From Symsagittifera roscoffensis (taxonomy: Eukaryota; Xenacoelomorpha; Acoela; Convolutidae), in contig NC_087062.1 of the NCBI RefSeq assembly GCF_963678635.1, positions 80,541,200 through 80,605,199 on the forward strand: 64,000 nt of DNA. The letters run 5' to 3'. Positions 48,990-62,167 of the stretch are shown one piece after another (the stretch's first letter is position 1; the number at the start of each line of letters is the position of its first letter). The translations under genes and the position numbers were made by a program. The notes beneath the pieces are model-generated. The model searched no databases and was not told where the DNA came from. It worked only from the letters and a program-made list of their open reading frames with translations.

Positions 48990-51513
48990 GGGATCACTTT
49001 ATGAAAAACTATCCCGCCAACACGCTATGTTAAATACAAAGTTAAATTTGCTTAAAGAACAGCAAATTACAAGACTATACACAGCACCACAAATGAAACC
49101 AGATGGATTCCTTGATTTGCTTGCTGAGTACTTAGCATCAATTAAAAATCAATAAAAAAGCACGAACATATTGTACGGCAATTTTAAACATTGTTCTGAC
49201 TAAAAACAGCAACATAGTGTCCAGTTTGAAAAACACTCTCAGTACGTTTGATCTAGAACTTTTCAAGATCTTTAAGCCACAAAGATACGGAAGCAAGTTC
49301 GAATTGCCTTGATCTTTTTTTACAAATATTTATGCTGAACGACTGTAGAGGCCCTTAATGTACCGGATCATCACTTAATTCGAATGACTTTTTCAACAAA
49401 TACCATATATCAAAGCAATGAAGAACCAATGAAGTTATGGAAGCGACCATCGAAACGTTTAGAAAACGATTGTTTCTTAATGAAAGCAAATTGTTGGTTC
49501 TGGGATAAATTAACAAATATGATGAGATTAACTTACTAGAGCATTTGAACATGGATGACAAGCGGAATCCCTTAATCGAAAGAGTACCAGATTATTCCGA
49601 CAACTACATTCCAAAAACTCAATAAAAAATGTTCCAATTAAAAAAGGCTGGGTCACAAATAAAGTAAAAAATGCTTGTAACAAAAAGCAGAGTTTTTACT
49701 GCCGCTACATAGAAAATCTGCACACAAAAAACAAACTAGCTTTTGCGAAAACAATTAAGCACCTCAAACTTGTTTGTCGCAAACCCAAGTCCACACACTA
49801 TCGCAATCGAATACAATCAATTTCAAACACTAACATGAAAAAATTTTACAGTGTAACCAACGAAATAAAAATCAAAAACACTCAGCAAACTTTAAAAGAT
49901 ATATCCCTCACCTGAGTATTCTAGCTCCCATTTATCTGAACAGCACAAACTAGCCGCAAATTTAGCCCACATAAATGAAAAAAAAGTTGCTACATGGAAG
50001 AAACTAAAATGACTGAAATTTGCATTATAATCAAGGGACTTGAAGCCAAAGAGAGTGAAAACACCTACGAGCAAAGCAATTTTCTTATTTGAAAAAATGA
50101 ATTTTTTTTTTGGTGAATGGATATTAATCCTAATTACTAAATCACTGTCTGAATGCAGTTTCCCTACATGTTTGGAAATTGAAAAATTTCAACCAGTTCG
50201 CAAAACTGCACCACAGACAGAGTTAAAAGCTATAGACCAATAACTGTCAATCCAACTACTCTGGAAAAAGATTTTGAAAAACTTATGTCTAAGCGGATAA
50301 TTCATTTTCTCCAGAAGTATGAAATCCTAGCCGACGAACAGTGTGGCTTTCATTGTAAGCCAAGCACAGTTGAAGCAAAGACTGAATTAACTGAAAATAC
50401 TAGGCATTGTTTAAGCAACAAAGATACAAAGACTTGTACTAAGCTTGATCTTTTAAAAGCCTTTGACACTGTTGACCATGGAATACTGATAAAGAAATTC
50501 AAAGCTTAAGCATTAAGGGAGAACATGGAAAAATTGATATCAATATATCTGAAAGATCTGTTTCAATATGTAGTATTAGTGAACGCGATATCGAGTTCAG
50601 AAACTATTGCCTTTGGAGTTCCGCAAGGGCCTAGTTTCTACAAAAAAAATTGGAAAAACGCAAAAGCAAACTAAGAAAGTGTTAAAACTTGGCTGATTGA
50701 AAACAAATTAACACAAGAAAAAAAATACGCCCAGATAAAACAGTAAATATAGAATTTGGATCAAAACCAACCCAAAAGTTCAGTCCGCTTATAGAAACTT
50801 CCCCAAAGTATTCGCCTTTGTTTGGATTACAGGCTGAGTTTCAAATCTCATTTTCAAAAAAATTTAGAGAAAACGTCTCTAAAAGCGTCCATTATATACC
50901 ACTTGCGGCAAAAATTTACACAAAACCAACTTCTATTCATTTTCAAAACTTATATCCAACCAATGAACTAGTATGCTGTACTGATATATGGAACTGCTAC
51001 AAAAACCAAGTTAGAAAAAATTGAGAAGCAACTAAATCTGATACGAAATGTCTTCAATCTGCAAAAAACAGACGCCGGAAACTAAAAGACAAGTTTAAGT
51101 TCTGTTACATCAAGCAGTTGCATATATATGATCTTTTGCGGTTAATGACCAAAATCATGAAGGGGCAGTATCCATGCTTACTAATCAATAAAATAATCAG
51201 CGATCAAGAAACTCTTGACGAATTCTCAAACAACAAACTTGAATTCAGGTTACGAAACACAGAAAAATTGACCAATTACAACATGAAAAAAAAACTGAAA
51301 AATAGGGTTCGTTTATTAATTAACCATCTTTATCCCTTAGACAAAAAGTTAGTTGAGGAATTAATGAAATGTCAAAACAATCAATTAAACTCGCTTCTGC
51401 ATCTTATACGGGATCTTTACATTTGTGAAAACGGGTTTTTGATGAAAGTTTTTTTGATAATGGGAATTTCCTTGTTTGTTTTGTCGTTTGCTTATGAAGA
51501 CACCATTCGATAG
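48990..51513 (+). mobile_element. Decayed LINE (APE-type non-LTR retrotransposon)
   Basis: Pieces occur in LINE order on the + strand, in shifting frames: an endonuclease remnant (LYGNF.. near 49,175 and PDHHLI near 49,362, like the GDFN and SDH motifs of APE endonucleases); a Lys-rich linker (WVTNKVKNACNKKQSFY near 49,650); and an RT with YRPITVNPTTLEK, QCGFHCKPSTVEA, LDLLKAFDTVDH (ORF 50,285-50,509) and FGVPQGP near 50,610. A frame at 51,118-51,513 fits the C-terminal region. Many stops and shifts show it is dead. The clade is not decided. Confidence 0.7.
50285..50509 (+). pseudogene. LINE reverse transcriptase fragment
   Basis: The 74-codon piece carries RT motif 2 (EQCGFHCKPSTVEA) and motif A (LDLLKAFDTVDH) with the catalytic Asp present. 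Motif B (FGVPQG) follows about 100 bases later in another frame. No YxDD box was found further on. Confidence 0.75.
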
Positions 51514-52599
51514 GCAGCTAATTGGCCTTTTTGGTGTTCTTCTACAAGCGGAAACTTTTTAAATTATTGTTTGAGTTATGTAAATAATAATCAGTTCTGT
51601 TGCCTTCTTAAAAACAAACTTATTATAGTTATTATATTTCGCATAAAGCACATCCCTAAATTGAATAAGAGAAAAACAAAAAAGCCGGTGCCTGCGCGTA
51701 CATAATTCTAACAGCCATGTTAGAGCTTGCAAAAAAAAATACGGAAAAAAAATACCGTGGCATAGAGAGAATTTTTTCAAACGAATTTGACTGCTTCAAA
51801 AAATCTTACAAGGAAGTAGGAATGAAAAGTTCTTCCAGTGTCGAGAAGAACCGATCTGAAAAAATGGTTTTTGTTTATGGTTGATGCAAGCTAACTTGAT
51901 AATTATTCATTCAACCATTTCGTTGGAGTTTGTAAGGAACTCACATATTGGGTGTTTTAAGGAAAAATTAAGTTAATCAAAAAATGCCAACCAGGCAATG
52001 AAGTGAGATCATATTCAAGCAAGGGCGTAACCATAAGCATGTGTGCCTCATTTAACACGCGCTAATTACTTTGATGAAGACCAAAACTTTCAAACGAACA
52101 AATTAGGTTGAATTTTTAGTTAACCATAGAAATCAGTTGACATTTGAAAGAAAATAAAAGCCTTTTATTGTGCAGTTAAACATTCGGCAAACTGCATGCT
52201 TTTGGAAAAAAGAATAGTAAACAAGTGATTGATTTGCGATCGAGTCAATTTCAAATCATAAACATAATTGAAAGTTGTTTCCAAACGATATCTATTTGCA
52301 GAGTTATTAATTAAAAAAAATTGGAATCGTTTGGCAGAACATTATTTAGCCATCACGGACAGGTGTTAGGTGTCTCATTAATTGGAAAACAAAAAATAAT
52401 AATAAACTTCTTAGATCCAATAGACGGTAAGTTTTTTTTTGAAAATGAACTTTTTTGTTCCCTCTTTTCGACCCTGTAAATAAAACATTTTCAGTTTCAT
52501 CGGTAAACTGTCTGGTAATTTCTCGAGTTGGTTTTACTATCCATAACCTAGAAAAAAAACAAGTTCCTTATAATCAACAAAAAAAATCTCAAAGTTTCC
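51514..52599. other. AT-rich spacer, no recognised feature
   Basis: No gene, RNA or repeat family of the window is supported here. Confidence 0.45.
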
Positions 52600-53110
52600 T
52601 GAACTGTTGATAATTTTTGATGAGAAACTAAGTGTACAGAAAATAAAACAATCAATGTGCTGCTTTGCTCTAGGTCATCTTGTTGGGAGGCAGCCCATTG
52701 TGTTTTCTAGCATGCCACTACCTATTACAAAAAAAAAACAGTTTTTTTTCGCTTTGGCGTATTTAACAAGAATTTTCAAATTGAAGTAATCACAAACCAT
52801 GTGTTCAGTTTCAGACCGTAGCAAAAATTCATACAAATGTTTTGCCGACGATCGAAGATTTTGTTGTTTACTAAGGTTGGCGAAGTTTGTATACAGTTTG
52901 CTTCTTTTTTCTGATTTAATTGAATTCTGATAATCACTGACAAGTTTTGAGTTTTCTTATCTTTTGTTTTTGCTCTAATATCATTTGTTCTGTCGCGGTG
53001 ATGACATAGATTCCAATACCTTGTTCAACACTAGCCCAACTAACAAGAGAATGGTATCCTGGAATTTGGAGGCTAATGTGGTCAGAGTAATCTTTAACCA
53101 ATCACATATT
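52600..53110. repeat. Direct repeat, copy 1 (partner 53,870-54,380)
   Basis: Blocks shared in the same order as the partner: AAACT..GTGTACAGAAAATAAA, CATCTTGTTGGGAGG.AGCCCATTGTG, TTTTCTAGCATGCCACT, TCTGATTTAAT and CTGTCGCGGTG.TGACATAGATT. The repeat includes the 3' part of the minus-strand LINE fragment, so these are two LINE-tail copies. Confidence 0.7.
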
Positions 53111-53600
53111 TCCAGCATAGCTGACTGATGCGCGAGAGCTTCGTAGTGTTTTTTAATTGTTGTCTTGAGAACGGGATCATCTGCATCCAAAATTATCCCT
53201 TTGTTAATCGTGGATGTTTGAAGATCATTTATGTAAAGTATGCATAAAAGTGGTCGCAGAATAAATCCCTGAGGTACTCTAAAAGATACTAGTTTAAATT
53301 CGGTCCTAAAGAATTTGTCTCGATGTACTGAAAACCAATGTCAAGATAAGATTTCAAATGTTTTATCGAAGACCCTTTGATTCCCGTGAGTTCTGTTTTT
53401 CTTAGCTAGCTACGGTTGACAACCGTATCGAAAACTCTTTTGAGGTCTAAAAATGTATTTTAAACAGTTAGATTTTTACTCGTTAGACACTTTGAAACCT
53501 CTTCAAACAGAGTAAGGATCGTGTAAACAAGGTTTGTTTTATCTGAAACCAAACTGGGTGCTTCGGACAATGTTAGTTCACACAACAATCAAAAATTGTT
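52981..53600 (-). pseudogene. Minus-strand LINE reverse transcriptase fragment
   Basis: Reading the minus strand gives FLDLKRVFDTV near 53,440 (motif A), VPQGFILRPLL...LYINDL at 53,221-53,280 (motif B) and LDADDPVLKTT near 53,180 in the place of the YADD box, with D-A-D-D preserved. The open 69-codon frame at 52,981-53,190 follows. Frames are broken between the motifs. It is a different copy from, and probably a different family than, the + strand LINE at 49-51.5 kb. Confidence 0.7.
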
Positions 53601-53869
53601 TTCTTAACTGTTCTTTTACAGCAGCTTTTTTACGTCATTGTCAATCGTTTTTATAAGGATCAAAGTTTTTTTTCTAAAACCCAATAAAACGTTTGTGGGC
53701 CATCAGGTTTCCATAACCGCATATGTTTGCCAATATGTCTGCTAACAAAAACCTTCTTTCTGACTCTTTTTTTAAAAATAATTTGTTCCAATTTCGAGCA
53801 ATGAATTTTTCTATAAAACTATCTTTTTCGATGTTTAAAAAAATTGATCACCATAATGAACAAACACTG

Positions 53870-54380
53870 AATTGTTGATAAATTTCAATGAAAAACTGGC
53901 TGTACAGAAAATAAATCAACCTCTGCTTTGCTCTGAGTCATCTTGTTGGGAGGTAGCCCATTGTGTTTTCTAGCATGCCACTTCCTATTAAAAAAGTTTC
54001 ATGTTTTTGCTTTGGCTTGTTTAACAGGAACTGTACTTTGCAGTCATCACAAATCATGTGTTAAGTTTCAGAACCTTTCAAAAAATTCAAAAGTTCATTC
54101 AAACAGTCCTTGAAGATATTGTTGTTCAGTAAATTCGGTGAAGAGTGTATACAGTTTGCTTTTTTTTCTGATTTAATTAAATTCTGATGAGTACTGACAA
54201 GAATTGAACTTTGTTATCTTTTGTTTTTGCTCTAATATTAGTTTTTCTGTCGCGGTGTTGACATAGATTATAATACCTCCATCTCGTTCGAACACTAGCC
54301 CGATTAAAGAGCGGTTCCTATCCTCGAATTTGGAAGCTAGTATTGTCAGAGTAATTTTTAAGGCAGGTTTCAGTTAAACA
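53870..54380. repeat. Direct repeat, copy 2 (LINE tail duplicate)
   Basis: It matches 52,600-53,110 in order and orientation, with moderate divergence. The RT motifs seen upstream of copy 1 do not recur here. Confidence 0.65.
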
Positions 54381-57039
54381 GATTGTATGTTGACGTTGGG
54401 CCATTGCAGTTTGAATATTTCAAGGTTTCGGGAGAAAGACACGACATTTTAAAAAAATTTCACGAATTATCTGTTTTCTCAAGGTCTCTGTTTATAGTAT
54501 AATCTGTGTAATACTTTTTATTACGTTTTTTAGAAAGAAAATATATGACCATAGATCAGCGCAAAAATCGCACAAACTCCTTTATGCAGTTTTTTATCAA
54601 TACTGGAGCATTTCGGATATCCTACAAAATTATATAATGTCTTGTGGAAAAACGTTAACTCTTTGTTCACTTAGAATTCTTAAGGAGAAAATAAAACACA
54701 GCACAAGAAAAATTTTTAGGTTTTAAGAAAACAATAAAAAAAATACAGGAAAAATAAAAAAAATTTACTCTAAATTCAATTTATACTTTGTTGTCCGTCT
54801 AGTTAGACTAAAAACAGAAGGTAATATGATTGCTCTGTCATAAAAAATACTACCCAGTTTGGGTTAAAAAAGCACTTTGTATATTTTGTATTTTAACTCA
54901 AACTTTTTTGGGTTAATCTGTCAAAGTTTAACAGGCGGTACACATTCTCGGTTCAACATCCATCCAATCATTGAGATAGTTTTTTGCTTGCAGAGTATTA
55001 TCCCTCATAATTGTCATGACCAGAGTCAGTGTAGATTGCTTGTGTTTGTTTAATATCATCAATCGTATGTTTTCCTAATCTGAACCACGTCTCATAAAAT
55101 TTGTTTCGCCTCGACGCTTTTCATCAGGGACAAGCACAGTTAAAATTTAACTATGAGTGGTAGTGATCAACTCCCTATTCTAATTAAAATTAAACTAATT
55201 GATACTTGGTCGCTTTCCTTATTACTGCCGCTTGTTCAGAAAGCCGTTTCGTAATGCATATGTCACATCTGATTTAATTGTTTTTCTGAATTTTCAGATT
55301 CCTTCTGGACTTGTACAAATCGTGCTTGTTGTCGGTTTAGAAAATTTTTCAAATGTTGCGGGAAAATTATTCCCGTCACTCCTCATATAAGAAAGCTTCA
55401 ATTCCCCACCAGAACTATATATTTTTAGAGTTGTTTTGAAAAAATCTAATGTGGCATCCGTAGCGTCAAACGGTGGTTTCCATAAAAGAACACTGTCCTT
55501 GCTATTTATCTTTTCTGCTCTCGCCGCTTGGTATCTATATTTGATTGCCGAAGCTTAGTTAATTTCAAACTCAGTTTTTTCAACTGGTTGGCGCAAAAAT
55601 AAAGTTCCTTTTTCATAGTCCCAACTTTCGTGTCTCCCGTGGTTGTAGTCCACGATATCTCCTGGGTTGCAAAACATCTCAAAGATTGGTTCCACTGTTG
55701 GTTTCCATCTTTGTTTTAAAAACTCAAATTTGTAACAAAAAACGAAAAAAAACATCTTTCTTAATTTTAAACATCTGAAATAACAAATAAGCGTGGGAAA
55801 TTATCAGAAATTTTTTGGATTCGTAAAGGTTTCTGAATTTATTAGGTTTTTGGATTTTTCATCTTTTCAGTTTTATTTAGGGCCTACTCAGTTTGATCGA
55901 GTTAAATTTTTGATTTTACCATTAATTTTCTATTGATTGATCTTTTTTGTTCTTTAGGTTTCCAAACAAGCAACAAAGAATACAACTTAGATCATTCCCA
56001 AGGTCAACCGTTCAATGTATAAGTCAAAAAAAAAATTTTGGACATGTTTGTAAGAAAACATGGAAAAAGATCGCTCCAAGTTGCAGCTTTTTCAATCAGT
56101 GGCGAATCTAGGTCTTTCGCTGTGATTGAGGGTCTTTGCCTTATAATAATGACGTCATATGGAGCGAAAGTCAAAACTAGAATTTCTAAGACAGACTATG
56201 TTGTGTAGTCTCAACACCGTATCAGAAAAGGTAAAAGTTTTTGATGTTAATGCGAAACTTCAATTTTTTGCAAATTGTTCAAGAAAGTGCCCAAATTTAT
56301 AATAAATTAATTCCAACGACCGACTAAAGTTTTTTGTTTCAGATTTTAGACAGATCTTAATTCAGAAATTCGTTTAAAAAAAAACGAAAATGTCGCAAAC
56401 GCATCAGATGATTGGTGCAGCTTGAAGCGTTGGTTGAAAATATAAAAAAAAATCTGCAGCTTTATTAGGGAAAGTTTTTCGGTACATTTTTGAGAAACAA
56501 TATCCGAATTTTTCTTAAAACCTTTAAAAATGCAGTTAATTTTTATGAAATGTGGTGAGCAAACCTCCTAACTTTTTATCAAGCAACTCGTCGTACTTTT
56601 GATACAAACTTGTTTCAGGGTAATGCGGCAGGTCAAATGGTGGTTTGCTTGATGATTATCTCTTCTAAAACTTGGTTGCAACCTAGTAATTCTCAGCCTA
56701 GCTGCTAGCTCGCTGCAGTGCATCACGTTTCATAGATTTTTTCGCACGCCTCACAAAGCGTGTATCGCAATCGTGCCCTGCCATTACGGGGTTAGATTTC
56801 AACCTTAACTTCTTAAACGTGCGTAAAACTAGTCAGTATCAACTGAATCAATATCTGATTAAACAGAGCGATACTGTATTATTATTTGACACATTATGAA
56901 ATTTAACTCAATAAAAAAGAGGCAAAAATTTTAATTCATTAAAGACTCACAAGCTCAGGAAGAATCTTACAAATTGAAAACAAAACATGCATTCAACCAT
57001 TCACTGTAAGCGTGGAGGCACGGAATAATTTTCTATTTT
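54381..57039. other. AT-rich region, no recognised gene
   Basis: A minus-strand frame at 55,555-55,755 (66 codons, with GDIVDYNHGRHESWDYEKG) continues in pieces to about 55,240 with stops. It looks like a protein remnant, but I cannot name it. Nothing else is supported. Confidence 0.4.
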
Positions 57040-58740
57040 GGTGAAAGAGTCGGGTAAACGACTTATCCTTCTAGTTACGGACCTGACATCTAGCAAGCAA
57101 CAAAACCTCCCCAACTTAGAGCAAAAATAATTACAATTACAACAGGAAACCTCTCTAGAACTAAAAAAAAATGTTTCGAATCCTCAGTAGTTACAGCTGT
57201 AAGTGATTGTGTTTTATTGAAAAGAAATTAAATACTTTACCAGGATACCTCCCAAAAAACAAATTTGCTTACAATCTTTAGTCGTAACAGCAGTAATTTG
57301 AATGTTTTCTTGGCAAATAAATATACCACTGAGCATGGAGAAAGCGAGAGGCAAGCAATTACAAACTAAAAAAAAGCTAAGCAGCACATATCAGTTATAT
57401 AAAAAAATCTTCCTTTATGGATTTTTTTATTGTTAAAACTTATTGAATCTTTAATTAAACTTTCATGCTAATTTTTTTCAGTCTGAGCAGATGAGTACAA
57501 TTGAGCTGATATAAAGTTTCTGGTAATAACAGAACACTCTTCGATGAAAATTTGACGAATCTTGAAAGGTAAAACATCATAAAAATCTAAACGCTCATAA
57601 TAGCCGCATACCTGAGAACTTAGAAGGACCATTTAGACAAAGTAACCTTTAATCGAATTGTGCAAAACTATTTGTGAAAAAATTAACTTTGAATGACGAT
57701 TTACTGATATTGGCTAATAAAACGGTTGAACCTAGCAATTTATTTTTCAAATAGATGCATGGTGGTATAAAACAGTTGAGGTAATTGATGAAAAAACCGT
57801 CAACACTCGCGTTCTTCTGCAATCTCATGTTTGTTGAAAGAGTCGGGTAAACGACTAATCATTCTAGTAACGGAAATGACATCTATCAAGCAACAAAACC
57901 TTCCTGATTTTTGATTTAGGGCAAAAATAAAAACAACTACAACAGAGTACCTCGCTAGCGCTGCCTGCTACTAGGATACTCAGTCAATACTGTGAAAATT
58001 CAAAGTTTTTTCGAAAAAGTGTTATACTTCACAGGATACGACAAAACTCTTTGTTGAAACAAAAAACTCTTTGATGAAAATTTGACGGTTTTTGAATGAT
58101 AGAACATCATTGAAATAAATTTGTTTATTGAGGCACGCCGCTTAACTGCGAGCGTAGATGGGCCATTTAGAAAAACAAAAAACCCTTACTTGAATTGTGC
58201 AAAATTATTCGTGAAAGAAACTAGCTTTATATGACGAAACACTGATATTAGCTAAAAAAGAGGTTGAACCTAACAACTTATCTTTTTTAGATGGATGCAG
58301 GGTCATATAGGACAGTTAAAGTGTACGATGAAGTATCCGTCAAAACTCGCGCTCTTCTGCAACCTCATGATTGTTGAAAGAGTCGGGTAAACACCTAATC
58401 TTTCTAGTAACGGAAATGACATCTATCAAGCAACATAACATCCCTGAGTTAGGGCAAAAGTAAGTACAACTACAAAAAATGACCTCGCTAGAACTGAAAA
58501 CGTTTAGGATCCTCAGTCGTTACAGCGTAAATTTAAAGTATTTTTTGCAAAGAAATATAACACTTCATCAAGATATCAGAACACTCTTTGCTGAAACAGT
58601 CCGCTCTTCGACAAAATTTTGACGGTTCTTGAATCTTGAACGGTAGAACATCATTAGAAAATGAACGTTCACTGAGTCACAGCCGCATAACTGAGAGCTC
58701 AGATGGTCCATTTAGAAAAACAAATAACCCTACAAGATGT
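57040..58740. repeat. Three-copy tandem repeat (units about 540-790 bp)
   Basis: GAAAGAGTCGGGTAAACG starts units at 57,042, 57,836 and 58,376. Each is followed by TAACGGA..TGACATCTA.CAAGCAAC, and later by GATGAAAATTTGACG, GAACATCAT, GCCGC.TAACTG.GAGC and GG.CCATTTAGA blocks. Units 2 and 3 are closer to each other. There is no coding sequence. It could be a satellite-like array or tandem LTR-type repeats. Confidence 0.75.
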
Positions 58741-60370
58741 AGAGAAAGATGTAGCCCGAAAACAGATCAAAACTAATTAATTATAAGAAAAAGTTAATAC
58801 CATTCTTAAACTTGCAAACAAAAAATGAAAAATGATAAGTTTGTCTAGCAATTCCGAAAAATTTATCGCCTTTTTTGATTTTGAAAACTTTTGGCTAAAA
58901 AGCACTTCAAGCTTGCCTGATTCCTTGTTGTATCATCCTAAGACAATGAAACTAAGCAAAACTGGAGGAACAAAAAATAACGGACAGCAACTCAAATTGT
59001 CTTACAAAACGATGAGCTCGTCTAACAATTTTAGTTTAATTAACTGTACTTTTCTAATTAGAATATTTCTGATTTGCTGCAATTCAGGCTTGCTTTGTTC
59101 TCCTTTTTAGGATTAAAATGTAACTTTTAACAAAAAGGTCTAAATGGCAAGGGAACATATTTTCAATTATTGTAGAAAAACTTAGCAAACATAAACAATC
59201 AAATTGGGAAAATTCATTACTTACACCACAAGAAAAACATAACGAAAACAGCTGATTGAACAAACAAAAGCATGAAAGATTAAAAGCAAAGTTGTTTTGC
59301 AAACTGAAAAGAAGAACAAAAATAAAAATGAAAACATTTTGAAATTGTCAAAAATTTGTAATTTTCTTTCATTTTTAAAACTTTTACTTGTATTGGGAGG
59401 GTCTGGAAAATTCTTTTAGATTGGTCTAAAACTAATTTGGAGACTTCAACCATTCTCAGAAAAACCAGCAAAAGCGATCAAAAAAATTCAATCGGAAAAT
59501 GACCCGACGAAACTAAAGCCGACACTCAAGAAATTACTATTGATGGAACTCACACGAGGCCCATTTTTAACCTAACCTGCACATACTGCATTTACAATTA
59601 CAGTATTTCATCCAGAATTTGTCCACAGGATATTTACTACAAAAGTGAAAACACTGTGGACAAAATTGTTTACGGGAAAAAATTCTATAAACCGGTGGTA
59701 ATATCCTTGCTTATTGCAAAGGTAAAGAGCAACAGCACTAGAACGAATGGAACGAAAAAAGCATAAATTTTTTTCTGAATTTGACACTCATAAACAAAAC
59801 AAATCATTACGAATAATCATCACCTATTCCAAGCACGAACCACAGTCGTTACCTATTCAAAACAGTCCTGCTTTTTACAAGAAAAAAAATTGTCATTTGT
59901 CAATCCAGCTGTACCAGTATCTACCAATATTGTGGTATGCTGTAATTGCTTAGTGCGCTGCCTTTCGGTTCTGATACAAGTTATAAAAATTAACGACTTT
60001 GCTCAAAATCTTGATCGCCATCTCCAGTCAACACTCTGCATACACTCCTTGCGCCAAACGATTGCAGAAAACTGCTACGGAAAAAAAATTGGCTACTTCA
60101 TAATGTGTATAGCAACTCCACGCCCGTGATGAATCCATTCATCCAGCTAACCTTGGCTAGTCTTTTTCCAGCTAATCTTGGCAACACATTCCTTCGTTCA
60201 ATTCAGCTCCTCAGTCGCAAGACTCAGTCGCAAGACTTAGTCCAGGGTTTATCAGTGTCAAAGAAAATTTTTCTTCCCGAATTGAAGCTGGATTTGTTGA
60301 CGGTAACCCACTCCAGTCGGACAAATGGAGCGACCATTTTTACAATAGTGAAAAATTTAAGCATAGTGTG
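58741..60370. other. Region without recognised gene, possibly 5' part of the BEL element
   Basis: Short ORFs only. From about 59,500 the + strand shows scattered protein-like stretches in changing frames, which may be BEL gag remnants. None is firm. Confidence 0.35.
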
Positions 60371-61110
60371 GAAGAATGTATAAGAACGCACTAAAAACTT
60401 CAGAAAAAAATCTTGGCCAGCTACAAAAAGAGATTACGGCCACACAAGACAATTTATTAAATGATCCACAACTTTGCGAAGCCTATAGTTTCTCGACAAA
60501 ATTCTGCAGTCTGGTGGCCGTCTTTAGGTATTTTGATTACGGAGAAAATCGAAAAAACAACATTTTTTTTATACCAGGGCCTTGCAAAAAGACCACAAAA
60601 CATGAAAGAATTGTGGTGGCTCTATGTGGTAAAACGTAATTGGCCACGCCCGAACTTAGTTCACTGTTACACTTGGTTAGATTCTAAAATGTAGGCTCAA
60701 AAGCAATTGAGAAACATGTCTAGAACTCGAAATCGAATAAAATTAAAACTGCAACGAAAGTTTTTGCCTCAAAAACTTTATTTGCGAGAAGTTTGAGTAT
60801 TCATCTAGTATCCTCTGCAAGGACAAGCACGCCTTGTGGAAGTAATTTTTGCTAAAACCCCCCACACAACGAGCAAAGTTCACTACGTTTTACAAATTGG
60901 GCTTCTCTTGCTTACAAGGAAATCATGTATTACGCCAGTGTCCTCGAGCAAAAGATTTCACCGAGCCAGGATTCAATAGCACCATAATCTACTTCACTAT
61001 GGTGCTTAACGTGTTTACTCTACTCGAAGTCCAGACACTTCTGACAGTTACACAAGCCCAAAATCGGTCAAACAAAAATGGAACGAAGCGAACACAAGCA
61101 CTCTTTGAAT
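60371..61110 (+). pseudogene. BEL/Pao gag remnant with zinc knuckle
   Basis: Across frames the + strand reads LWWLYVVKRNWPRPNLVHCY with TWLDSKM (near 60,610-60,690), then a degenerate knuckle, SCLQGNHVLRQCPRAK (near 60,905-60,950), and HHNLLHYGA near 60,985. This order is that of the end of BEL/Pao Gag. There are several stops and shifts. Confidence 0.6.
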
Positions 61111-61332
61111 GACAAGTTTCAGAATTCAAAAATTTCAAGATCAAATCATACGAAAACCAGTCTTCCTCCAGTGGTTGCAAGATGCGTCGTAACATCATTC
61201 CCTCGCGTAGATAACCGGCTATAATTTGCAAATAGGTATCTGACACTTGCTGGTAAGCTCGCTACCCGTTGGCGCGACTGCGGTTGTCACTGATTTGATG
61301 CTTAGGCCAGTAGCGGATTTATGGGGTGCCGG

Positions 61333-61395
61333 ACATCAAGCCAACAGGACATCAAGCCGAAAGGACATCATGCGACAGGACATCAAGCCGAATCG
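61333..61395 (+). repeat. Short tandem repeat GGACATCAWGC
   Basis: GGACATCAAGCC, GGACATCAAGCCG, GGACATCATGCG and GGACATCAAGCCG follow one another at about 15-17 base spacing. The next bases continue with a diverged unit (GGGACTTAAAGCCGAAAA). Confidence 0.75.
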
Positions 61396-61784
61396 TAAAA
61401 TTAGGGACTTAAAGCCGAAAACTTTCTCATGAAGTCATGAAAATACGACAGAAAATACTTTCATCACCTCTTGTCATTATTTTATGGCTTTCTCATAGTT
61501 TTCAAGCCTTCAAATGATGTTTAGGAAAGTTAGGAATAAAACGCTGTTGAAAGTAAATTTCATCTTATAGTTTTGCATTTCAAAAGCCGGGTGATTTTTT
61601 TAACGGATGCTAACACTAAGTGATTCATTGTCATGAATAACGCCCATTATGGTCTACACTGTTGACTAAAATTTTGATAAGCAATCTTTTACAGATTTAA
61701 GTGATTTGAGTAGCTTGTCAACTATTATTTTCCGTTTTGCATTCTCTCCGGCTTGAAATCCCGTCGTCTTGTTGTCCTATACCC

Positions 61785-62167
61785 AAAAATGGGTTCAAAT
61801 GGGTACTGCTTGAATCAGTTCTAAACTAGCATTTGTAGACTAATTGTATTTATGATGGAATATCACTATAAAATATTTATAACTAACCAATCATATTCCA
61901 TCACTGACATTTACACTTACTTGTAAGTGTTGAAAATATTTGTAATTTCAGCACCAGAACGATTAGAATGAAACTTAGAATATTTTTGTTCTCCTTCTAG
62001 CAACTAACTCGCATAAACCAGTATACACAAGATTTTTTGAGACTATGAGATATCAGAGTAAGATTAAGACTGGTAATAGGCTAAGAAGTTGCACGAATTC
62101 ATCCGGCCGAAAAAAAGATAGCGTGAACCTTATCTGAAATTACTCTATTAGTACAGTCAATAGTACA
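61785..62167 (+). repeat. Solo LTR-like copy related to the Gypsy LTR at 16 kb
   Basis: It matches 15,965-16,370 in order, including ACCAATCAT, CTTGTAAGTGTTGAAAAT, GTAATTTCAGCACCAGA, AAACCAGTATACAC, GGCTAAGAAGTTGCACGAAT and CATCCGGCCGAAAA. It ends in AGTACA near 62,167. No coding region adjoins, and it interrupts the BEL element between gag and RT. This fits an LTR left by recombination. Target duplications were not seen. Confidence 0.65.

Noticed and set aside
55555-55755. 66-codon minus-strand ORF as a gene
   Set aside because: It reads like protein (DYNHGRHESWDYEKG) but the frame is interrupted on continuation and no family is recognised; left as an unnamed remnant.
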